Shown: piece by piece, positions 56,332 to 63,215 of the stretch
How positions within the stretch are numbered: the stretch's first letter is position 1
How the letters are laid out: each line of letters begins with the position of its first letter
NCBI RefSeq assembly: GCF_003443615.1
Contig: NZ_CP031967.1
Coordinates: forward strand, 2,976,001 to 3,040,000
Origin: Alteromonas sp. BL110
Lineage (GTDB): Bacteria; Pseudomonadota; Gammaproteobacteria; Enterobacterales; Alteromonadaceae
DNA length: 64,000 nucleotides
Direction of reading: 5' to 3'
Notes under the pieces: model-generated
Told to the model about the DNA's origin: nothing
Database searches by the model: none
What the model saw: the letters and a program-made list of their open reading frames with translations, nothing else
Made by a program: the position numbers and the translations under genes

Positions 56332-57159
56332 TTAATTTACAGTTGGGTTTCTATAATTCGTAACTTGTTTTTCTGTTAACCCTAGCTTTGCCAATCGGTC
56401 TTGCCTATACGCTGGCACCCCTTTGGAAGGAACAACGAGAGTAGAGATTAAAGTGGGTTTTGCAAATTCGAGTTCACTAAGCAGAACTTTTTCTATTTTG
56501 GGTTCGCAAAGTGGCAGTGTCGCCGCTTCATAAATAATAAGTTCGTGGTCCGCTGGATAATGCTCTGCCAATATATCTGCCAACATGGCCAAGCCAGATT
56601 GGCTATGGTTTGCATCTAACACGCTTAATGTGGCTTCTCCGGCTAAACCAATTTGCCAGATTATTTGTGTCATATGCGGGTCAATGCGGTAATCGCGAAA
56701 CAGAAACTGAGTGGCTTCGTATGACTGGCAGCCATAGCGTGAAGGATCGATGCCCAAATCGGCTATTAAACAGTCTTCTGCCGAGACACCGGGCAACATT
56801 TTGGCCTCTAAGTTCATCTCCTTCACACGGCGGACAGCTTCATGAGAGGGAGTGACGAAAACACCGGGGTGGCCATAAAAAGCAACGCATACTTTATGGC
56901 CTTCTACTACAGACTCGACAATTCTATCGGCCATTTGAGAATAGGTAAGGGCGCGGGATTTACCTTCTTCGTAAAGGTCGTCTAGCGATACACTATTTGG
57001 GTTAAGCGTAGTTACCACATGCTCGCCAATTTTGTTCATAATACCCATGAAGACGATATCGGCATTCTCAATATGACTTCTAGCGGCAATAGTCATTTGC
57101 CCTGCAACACTAATGCCTGTGCCGACCACAACAAGTGATCCCTTTTTATTGGTGCCCAT
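56332..57159 (-). CDS. Split borosin alpha-N-methyltransferase (SonM-type, tetrapyrrole methylase fold)
   Basis: SAM-dependent enzyme of 275 residues with the tetrapyrrole-methylase fold, closely resembling Shewanella SonM, which methylates backbone amides of its separate precursor. Shared segments: GSLVVVGTGISVAGQMTIAA at the start, VCVAFYGHPGVFVTPSHEAV (about residue 100), MLPGVSAEDCLIADLGIDPS and YEATQFLFRDYRIDP (about 130-165), IIWQIGLAGEATL (about 178) and ELIIYEAATLPLCEPKIEKV (about 215). It differs from cobalamin or siroheme methylases, and no such pathway is nearby. I prefer ATG 57159 (AGGA upstream, homolog-like start); a GTG at 57231 would add 24 residues without a good ribosome binding site. 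First gene of the operon. Confidence 0.9.
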   Translation of the reverse strand: MGTNKKGSLVVVGTGISVAGQMTIAARSHIENADIVFMGIMNKIGEHVVTTLNPNSVSLDDLYEEGKSRALTYSQMADRIVESVVEGHKVCVAFYGHPGVFVTPSHEAVRRVKEMNLEAKMLPGVSAEDCLIADLGIDPSRYGCQSYEATQFLFRDYRIDPHMTQIIWQIGLAGEATLSVLDANHSQSGLAMLADILAEHYPADHELIIYEAATLPLCEPKIEKVLLSELEFAKPTLISTLVVPSKGVPAYRQDRLAKLGLTEKQVTNYRNPTVN

Positions 57160-57334
57160 ACTTCCTATACCGTTTGCGACACTATTTCTTTTGCCACTAT
57201 AAAGTAGAATTAAGGTTTTTGCTATATTCACAAGATTGCCCGTGAACGATAACTTTTATTAAGTAAACGTTTGGTCTTGTTTAAGCTATTATCGAAAAAT
57301 ATCGCTAATAAGAATGTATAAAAAGGATTAAAGC

Positions 57335-57775
57335 GTGTTTTCGATTCATGTAGCGCGAACCATAAATAAACCTATCGAAGAAGTTTTTTCCATATTAAGT
57401 GACCATGTTAACTACGAGCAATTCAAAGCTATTGAGCAGTCAAATTTATTGGTCAAAGGTAAACTTGAAACAAATGGGTTGGGTGCTGTTCGCGAGATTA
57501 TTTCCGGAGGCTCGAATCTTCACGAAGAGATAGTAGCCTACGACCCGCCGTATAAACTGGGCTATAAAGTGGTAAAGTCTAAGCCCTTGCCATACGACCA
57601 CCAGTTAGGTGAAATAACGCTGAAAGAAGAAGGTGAAAAAACGCATGTTACTTGGCGCTCGAAAGGGCACATTACCATTTTTCTTTTAGGTAGCCTTTAC
57701 TTTGACAAACAGATTCAAAATGTTGGGAGCCGTGCTTTCGGCAGTATTTTAAAGCAGATTGATAATATGGCGTAA
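57335..57775 (+). CDS. SRPBCC (START-like) family protein
   Basis: A 146-residue protein of the SRPBCC/polyketide cyclase-dehydrase fold, a helix-grip pocket that binds lipids or other hydrophobic ligands. Family features are ARTINKPIEEVFSILSDHVNYEQF at the N terminus, a central beta sheet (LGYKVVKSKPLPYDHQLGEITL) and a long C-terminal helix. Start GTG 57335, with AAAAGGA upstream. It is transcribed divergently from the borosin operon; a direct role in borosin formation cannot be claimed from position alone. A convergent hairpin ends the gene. Confidence 0.83.
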   Translation: MFSIHVARTINKPIEEVFSILSDHVNYEQFKAIEQSNLLVKGKLETNGLGAVREIISGGSNLHEEIVAYDPPYKLGYKVVKSKPLPYDHQLGEITLKEEGEKTHVTWRSKGHITIFLLGSLYFDKQIQNVGSRAFGSILKQIDNMA

Positions 57776-57850
57776 TCAGACGTTAGCGTTAAAAAGTCGC
57801 TAAACGCGTGATGAACATGGTTCACGCTACCGGCAGATAGTAAGCGGAAT

Positions 57851-57874
57851 GTGCCCTTTTTAGTAACAGGGCAC
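57851..57874. terminator. Hairpin between SRPBCC and RecQ-like genes
   Basis: GTGCCCT / AGGGCAC stem with a 10-base T-rich loop, between convergent genes. It probably acts as a shared terminator or 3' end stabiliser. Confidence 0.55.
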
Positions 57875-57928
57875 GAATTTAATTAAAGACAGGCCCGTTA
57901 CCGACCCTTCAATAGCCAGTACAGTTGG

Positions 57929-59953
57929 TCATTGGCATAAAACAGCGTTCACTTCTTTTAAAACGTCGGCATATCGGCAGTGTTCCAAGCTGCCAAATCC
58001 TTCAACTTGTCTTATTTTCAAGCGACTAAACAAAGGCATGGTCATGCCAGTTAGAAAGCGGCAATAAATAGAAGGTGTAATGGGGCCTTCAAACTTGCCG
58101 CTTAAATGCGCTCTTAGCGCTGTTATAGCTTCTGATACTTGCTCACTATCGGGTGTTGGTATGGGTGATGAATAGCTAAGCTTTGCTACATCGCCTTTAC
58201 ATACACTGCAATGTCCACACGCCTTCGGCGCTTGAGTATCATCAAAATACACTGATAAGTTATGACTTAAACAGGTGTCTTGTTCGAAAAAGCTTACAAG
58301 TGCGCTGATGCGCTCGATCTCTTTACGCTCGTTTTCTGCAAAATAGTGCGCTAGTTGGTTGGGTAGTTCGCCATTTTGCAGTAACTCGTTGTTAATACGG
58401 TACACATCGGTAATTAAGCGCGACGCAAGCTCTATATGATTGTGTTCGTGCAAATATTCTAAGGCCGCTACAACTCTAGAACGCTCTGCGCCGTAGTGCT
58501 GAAAAATACTATCAAAATCGACCACGCCCCATACTTTCTTCATATTTGAATGCGTGAATACGGCGTCTAGAAAGCGCGCTCGTTCTTCTGAAAATAGGCT
58601 TAATATAGTGGCTTTATCTGAAATGAAGCGGAATTTGTATTCTGCAAAATAGGCATATAAAGGACGAATGACGTTAGCCAGTTCAAGCTGTACCAATAGG
58701 GTTTTAAGTGGGAGCTGACGAATGTTACTCGCACTTGATAAGCTATTTATCTGTGTTTCCCATTGGTAAACGCCATTTTCATTGTCAACTGATGAGCTAG
58801 TTTGGGTAACTGCAACGTGCTGAGCTCTATCTTGCTTGGCCTTATTTGGTATAGCAGGAGTTTGCGATTTAATGTCGTTGATTACGCGCTCGATTGCGCT
58901 CTTATCTGGCGTGTCGCCGTAAACAAAGTTTTCTATGGTGACAAGCCCATCTAGGTTCGCGAGTACGGTACAGTTTGCTGCTTCTCCATCCCGTCCGCCC
59001 CGGCCAATTTCTTGGCTGTAGTTCTCAATAGATTTTGGCAGGTCGTAATGAATTACAAAACGAATATCCGATTTATCTATGCCCATACCAAAGGCAATAG
59101 TAGCTACAACGACTTGAATCTTGTTGTTCATGAAGTCTTGTTGGATAGCTTGCCTTATTTCACTATCTAGACCCGCGTGGTAGGCTTTCGCGGCTATCCC
59201 TTGCTGCTGCAGAATTTGCGCAACCTTCTCAGCGCTATGCTGTAGTGTAACGTAAACAATCCCAGCACCTTGTTGTTTGTGAATTTCTTCAACTAACGCT
59301 TGGTTTTTGTAAGATTCGAGAACCGGACGAACATATAAATTTAAGTTAGGTCGATAAAACCCAGTTTGAATAATATTGTTAGGCCTAATATCAAAACGGG
59401 CCGACATATCTTCTTTTACTTTTTTAGTGGCCGTTGCTGTAAGTAGCAATACTAATGGAATATTCAGCTCTTTTTGATAGGCGGGAAGTTTAAGATAGTC
59501 TGGGCGAAAGTTATGTCCCCACTCAGAAATACAGTGAGCTTCATCAACCACCAACATACTGACCTGAACGGATTCAATGAACTGCCTAAAGCGCTCGTTC
59601 TTAAAGCGTTCTACCGACACCATTAAAATTTTACACCGCCCTGAACGCACGTCATTCATCACTCGCTTGTTTTGCTCGGGCGTTAATGTGGAATCGATGC
59701 TAGCTGCCGCAATGCCTTTGCTATGCAAAAATTCAAGCTGATCTTTCATTAGCGCCAGTAATGGAGAAATCACTAGAGTTAAATGTGGCAGCTGCGTAGC
59801 GACGAACTGGTAACACAACGATTTACCCGAGCCAGTAGGAAAGATAGCTAACGTTGAATGCCCACTAAGTAAAGAATCCACCGCCTCTCTTTGCCCCACG
59901 CGAAACGCTGAGAAACCAAAAAGCTGCTGTAAAATATTGGGGTCAGAGTACAT
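57929..59953 (-). CDS. RecQ-family ATP-dependent DNA helicase
   Basis: Superfamily 2 3'-5' DNA helicase of 674 residues. Walker A is FPTGSGKSLCYQ (about residue 40). The DEAH box is VVDEAHCISEWGHNFRPDY (about 137). Motif VI is QEIGRGGRDGEA (about 312). A RecQ-C zinc module has Cys in DTCLSHNL and ACGHCSVC (about 577-605). The only credible start, ATG 59953, and codons 1-6 (MYSDPN) are supplied by a REP-like repeat (59939-59954), with GGAAG 7 bases upstream outside the repeat. This means the native 5' end has been replaced. The repeats next to it tie it to the neighbouring transposase gene. Confidence 0.9.
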   Translation of the reverse strand: MYSDPNILQQLFGFSAFRVGQREAVDSLLSGHSTLAIFPTGSGKSLCYQFVATQLPHLTLVISPLLALMKDQLEFLHSKGIAAASIDSTLTPEQNKRVMNDVRSGRCKILMVSVERFKNERFRQFIESVQVSMLVVDEAHCISEWGHNFRPDYLKLPAYQKELNIPLVLLLTATATKKVKEDMSARFDIRPNNIIQTGFYRPNLNLYVRPVLESYKNQALVEEIHKQQGAGIVYVTLQHSAEKVAQILQQQGIAAKAYHAGLDSEIRQAIQQDFMNNKIQVVVATIAFGMGIDKSDIRFVIHYDLPKSIENYSQEIGRGGRDGEAANCTVLANLDGLVTIENFVYGDTPDKSAIERVINDIKSQTPAIPNKAKQDRAQHVAVTQTSSSVDNENGVYQWETQINSLSSASNIRQLPLKTLLVQLELANVIRPLYAYFAEYKFRFISDKATILSLFSEERARFLDAVFTHSNMKKVWGVVDFDSIFQHYGAERSRVVAALEYLHEHNHIELASRLITDVYRINNELLQNGELPNQLAHYFAENERKEIERISALVSFFEQDTCLSHNLSVYFDDTQAPKACGHCSVCKGDVAKLSYSSPIPTPDSEQVSEAITALRAHLSGKFEGPITPSIYCRFLTGMTMPLFSRLKIRQVEGFGSLEHCRYADVLKEVNAVLCQ

Positions 59954-60000
59954 TAATAAGCTTCCAAGTTACGATATAAAAAATGGGGTCAGAGTACATT
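59939..60000. repeat. REP-like repeat pair between the RecQ-like and transposase genes
   Basis: Two direct copies of GGGGTCAGAGTACATT (59939-59954 and 59985-60000), 30 bases apart. The first holds the RecQ start codon on the minus strand. The second overlaps the stop codon of the transposase gene. Confidence 0.9.
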
Positions 60001-60724
60001 AAGTTATTTCCGAGCGAGCAGTGGTTAACTGTTCACTGGTTTGCGGTGGTCTACCCAACGCTTCGCGCTTTAAGCGGTGTCCAGTTAGGCTTTCAATTTG
60101 CTGTTTAAATGAATCGCTTCCCAGCACTAGTCCTCTTCGAGTACCGCTTTGAATTTTATCAATGACAGTTTGAGGCAGTTCATCATCGAACAGAGCTCGG
60201 TAAGCCACAAGGCGCTGGTGTTCTGAAGCTCCTAAATTTAGGTATACAGGATGAGGACTGTGCAGTGACGAATGTGTCCCTAACGCATTTATTCTGTAGC
60301 TAGACCATTTATATTCAACCGGTTTTTCGACCATGTTTGCTCTTACAGGGTTCAGCTCGATATATCTGTGAACCGTGAGAAGATATTCGCCGTTAGAGAC
60401 CAGGCTGGAATGAAACCTACCTTCCCACAACGTTCCAGAGCGCTCATATTTGTGGTTAAAGTACCTCACATACATGCGACCAAGCGCTTGCATCATCTTG
60501 CTTACGCCAAGGTTATCAAGATTAGGAGTGCAAAGTAAATGAACGTGATTGGTCATCAATACCCAAGCATGTATGCCTACATCAAATTTCGAAGAGAACT
60601 TTTTAAGCCAGCTAATATAAGCGATGTAGTCGTTCTCACACTTAAAGCATATTGAGCGATTGTTACCTCTTTGGATGACGTGTTGAGGATAGCCTGCGGG
60701 AGCCAAACGAGGTTTCCTTGCCAT
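59999..60724 (-). CDS. REP-associated tyrosine transposase (RAYT, Y1_Tnp)
   Basis: A 241-residue HUH-superfamily protein related to IS200/IS605 TnpA but of the single-copy RAYT type. N terminus MARKPRLAPAGYPQHVIQRGNN is typical. The HUH motif is NHVHLLC (about residue 60). The catalytic Tyr is in HRYIELNPVRANM (about 120). RAYTs are thought to mobilise short REP repeats rather than themselves. Here both ends of the gene carry GGGGTCAGAGTACATT in inverted orientation (59985-60000 and 60869-60884), and further copies are scattered over the window. The gene is intact. Confidence 0.92.
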   Translation of the reverse strand: MARKPRLAPAGYPQHVIQRGNNRSICFKCENDYIAYISWLKKFSSKFDVGIHAWVLMTNHVHLLCTPNLDNLGVSKMMQALGRMYVRYFNHKYERSGTLWEGRFHSSLVSNGEYLLTVHRYIELNPVRANMVEKPVEYKWSSYRINALGTHSSLHSPHPVYLNLGASEHQRLVAYRALFDDELPQTVIDKIQSGTRRGLVLGSDSFKQQIESLTGHRLKREALGRPPQTSEQLTTARSEIT

Positions 60725-60868
60725 ATTTTCACCAAATCCCTTTCTGTATTCTCTCTACTAAAATGAGTGAATTGAGTAAAGGCTACAACCCTGTACCTGC
60801 CAAAACTGGTCTAACGGGCAAGCTGAAAAGATGAAAAGAATAGCGTAGTAGGCTCTCCTAAATTAGAA

Positions 60869-60884
60869 AATGTACTCTGACCCC
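60869..60884 (-). repeat. REP-like repeat on the right side of the transposase gene
   Basis: AATGTACTCTGACCCC on the plus strand, inverted relative to the copies at 59939-60000. It lies one base from the stop codon of the following minus-strand gene. With those copies it forms the inverted frame around the transposase gene. Confidence 0.88.
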
Positions 60885-60885
60885 A

Positions 60886-61479
60886 TTATTCATATCCCCA
60901 AGGGGCGCTTGGCGTTGCTATGGAATTTTCGAGATCAAAATCTACCTGTACTTCGCGCGCCGGGCGAACTAGTCGGTAGCTAAAGCGGTTGGGGTAAATC
61001 ATCATTTGCCACACGTTATCAGTAGATGCTGCAATCCCAGACTCTATAAACAATGCTTTTGAGTAGGCGTCTGCGGGGAATGATTGAACTTGGGCATATC
61101 CTTCATCTACAGTGTGCCCCCCGTACATGGTTGAAGAGTGGAAACTGCCGTCTTTATTTCTGTGGTCGTGTTTTAACATAAGACCAGCGCCAGTTTTTGT
61201 TAATATCCAGGTGCGAGATGCGTCATCGCCCACACGAAAAGGGATTTGAATTTCTGAGTCTGTGCACTTTCGTACTTGCATAACAAGTTCTGCATCACCG
61301 AAGGTATTACCAACATTATCCTTACTCACTTTCCCTTGAAACGCTTTTCCGCAGTGCGCTTTTATTGAATTAAAAAACGCGTCGTGGGTAGGAATTGAGA
61401 CCAAAGGTGCAGCTTTACCAAACGCCACATTGCTTATTCCAGTAAGCCCAAGTAATAGGTATGCATAAAACTTCTTCAT
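60886..61479 (-). CDS. Secreted protein of unknown function
   Basis: A 197-residue protein not recognised. A signal peptide (residues 1-21, ending AFG-K) points to the periplasm or outside. The mature part has two Cys (CGKAFQGKV near residue 43 and KCTDSEI near 93) that could pair, and conserved-looking segments LKHDHRNKDGSFHSSTMYGG and WQMMIYPNRFSYRLVRPAREVQVDFDL. The pattern suggests a small beta-rich exported protein. Its stop codon abuts a REP-like repeat. No operon partner. Confidence 0.75.
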   Translation of the reverse strand: MKKFYAYLLLGLTGISNVAFGKAAPLVSIPTHDAFFNSIKAHCGKAFQGKVSKDNVGNTFGDAELVMQVRKCTDSEIQIPFRVGDDASRTWILTKTGAGLMLKHDHRNKDGSFHSSTMYGGHTVDEGYAQVQSFPADAYSKALFIESGIAASTDNVWQMMIYPNRFSYRLVRPAREVQVDFDLENSIATPSAPWGYE

Positions 61480-61884
61480 TTCTCAATTCATCATAGCAAG
61501 TTGATAGAGGCATAACAGTGTAACCCAAGTAATGGGGTCAGAGTACTTTATCGATTAATGCCATGTCGCACTGTGTGATGGGAAAGTAGCAGTATTACTT
61601 GATGCAGATGACGGGGTGGCACGCGGAAGTTTTCGCAAAAAAAGTACTCTGCCCCCATTTTTCAAAGGCGTGCCGCTTGTGTGAAAACCGATTTGGAGAA
61701 TCGTTTGGTGTAGCGATTGGGTTACTACTTAAAAGCGTTCACAAAAAAGTACTCTGACCCCATTTTTTTGCTGTATAAGTGGTCGAAACGCATATCTATT
61801 CGAAATATAAATATTGCTGATAGTGGTGGCGTGTTAGCTTAACAGTACATAGAGCGTTTTAATTTTTAGGGCACAAGAGTCAAT
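61480..61884. other. Intergenic region with three REP-like copies
   Basis: About 400 bases without a gene. It contains repeat copies at 61534-61548, 61643-61656 and 61747-61761 and the promoter of the dehydrogenase gene. Confidence 0.6.
61534..61761. repeat. Three REP-like copies, AGTACTTT variant
   Basis: One direct copy (GGGGTCAGAGTACTT, 61534-61548) and two inverted copies (61643-61656, with CCCCC for ACCCC, and 61747-61761). All carry the AGTACTTT form rather than the AGTACATT form seen around the transposase gene, so they belong to a second subgroup also present at 25809-25839. Confidence 0.82.
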
Positions 61885-63006
61885 ATGAATAAATCTAAAC
61901 AACTATTTACGCTAATTACGTCAGAAGGTGAGCTTCAGGTATCGCTAAAAGAAGTTAATGTTCCAGAGCCGAAGGCACATGAAGTGATTGTGCGCATGGA
62001 AGCCTCTCCGATAAATCCTTCAGATATGTGGCCTATGTTTGGCCCCGCAAGTCTTGATAAAGCGACCTTCGATGCGGATAAAAATGCATTGGTTGCACCG
62101 GTACACAAGCCTTTGCTAAGCCGTATCAAGTCTCGTCTTGACCAAACTTTACCTATAGGGAATGAAGGCGCAGGAACGGTTGTTAAAGCGGGTGACAGCC
62201 CTGAAGCGCAGGCTTTGATGGGTAAAACCGTATCTATTCTAACCGGCGCAGCTTATACAGAGTATGCTTGCGTGCCCGTACAGGCATGTTTACCTCATAT
62301 GGATAGCACTACGCCGCAACAGGCTGCGTCGTCATTTGTGAACCCGCTTACTGCACTCGGTATGGTTGAAACCATGCGTATGGAAGGGCATAAAGCCTTG
62401 GTTCACACTGCAGCGGCCTCTAATCTTGGGCAGATGCTAAACAAAATTTGTTTAGAGGAAGGCGTAGAGCTGGTCAATATCGTTCGTAGCCAAGAGCAGG
62501 TAGACCTACTTAAAGGTATTGGCGCGAAGATTGTACTTGATTCCAGCAGCGAGAATTTCAAAGCTGAACTTTACCAGGCCATCGACAGCACTGGTGCTAC
62601 GCTAGCATTTGACGCCATTGGTGGCGGTGAGCTAGTTAGCGATATTCTTACTATGATGGAAGCGTCGGGCAGTAAAAATGCAAAAGGCTTCAACACTTAT
62701 GGCTCTGACAGCAATAAACAAGTGTATATCTACGGCGGCTTAGATTTCTCGCCGACAATTTTAAACCGCGCTTACGGTATGACGTGGAGTATAGGTGGCT
62801 GGTTGTTAATGCGCTTCTTAGGAAAGCTTGATAAGAAACGTGTGGGCGAGCTATATCAAAAGGTAGCTACGGAGATTAACACTACCTTTGCTTCATCGTA
62901 CAGCAAAGAGTTAAGCCTGGAAGAAGCACTACAACCAGAGAATGTGGCTTTGTACAATGCGAAAAAGACAGGCACTAAGTATCTGATCGTGCCAAGCAAG
63001 GACTAA
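61885..63006 (+). CDS. Zinc-binding-type/quinone oxidoreductase-like MDR dehydrogenase
   Basis: Medium-chain dehydrogenase/reductase of 373 residues. N-terminal GroES-like domain with VIVRMEASPINPSDMWPMFG (about residue 32) and PIGNEGAGTVVKAGDSPEAQ (about 90). Rossmann domain with LVHTAAASNLGQMLNKICLEEGVELVNIVR (about 172), where Ala-Ser replaces the usual Gly-Gly. No structural zinc Cys cluster is evident, so it resembles the quinone-reductase group. Likely NAD(P)H-dependent reduction of quinones or enones. It stands alone before nei. Confidence 0.87.
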   Translation: MNKSKQLFTLITSEGELQVSLKEVNVPEPKAHEVIVRMEASPINPSDMWPMFGPASLDKATFDADKNALVAPVHKPLLSRIKSRLDQTLPIGNEGAGTVVKAGDSPEAQALMGKTVSILTGAAYTEYACVPVQACLPHMDSTTPQQAASSFVNPLTALGMVETMRMEGHKALVHTAAASNLGQMLNKICLEEGVELVNIVRSQEQVDLLKGIGAKIVLDSSSENFKAELYQAIDSTGATLAFDAIGGGELVSDILTMMEASGSKNAKGFNTYGSDSNKQVYIYGGLDFSPTILNRAYGMTWSIGGWLLMRFLGKLDKKRVGELYQKVATEINTTFASSYSKELSLEEALQPENVALYNAKKTGTKYLIVPSKD

Positions 63007-63052
63007 TCAGCAGAATGTTCGAATAAGGCAATCTGAGTTTTAGTTAAATTAG

Positions 63053-63124
63053 AAAAAGGGTCTGTTGATCTTCGATGTACAAACTAAGGTTTAAAGTACA
63101 TTAAAGAACAACAGTCCCTTTTTG
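63053..63124. terminator. Long imperfect hairpin, terminator or MITE-like remnant
   Basis: Outer arms AAAAAGGG-CTGTTG and CAACAG-CCCTTTTT (one mismatch between segments), inner arms ATGTAC / GTACAT. The T-run after the right arm and A-run before the left arm allow termination in both directions. The length of about 72 bases and nested arms also fit a small palindromic insertion. Confidence 0.6.
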
Positions 63125-63215
63125 TATTCATTATCATTCAGCTAACAGTAAGCGGGAAATACGCTTAAGGTGATATGAGCTAAAAGTAACCCAGATAAAA
63201 GGTATTTGAGACAAC

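Noticed and set aside
56332..57159. Methyltransferase as a siroheme or cobalamin pathway enzyme (CobA/CbiE type)
   Set aside because: No tetrapyrrole genes are nearby. The internal motifs follow SonM, and a LigA-like precursor gene is adjacent.
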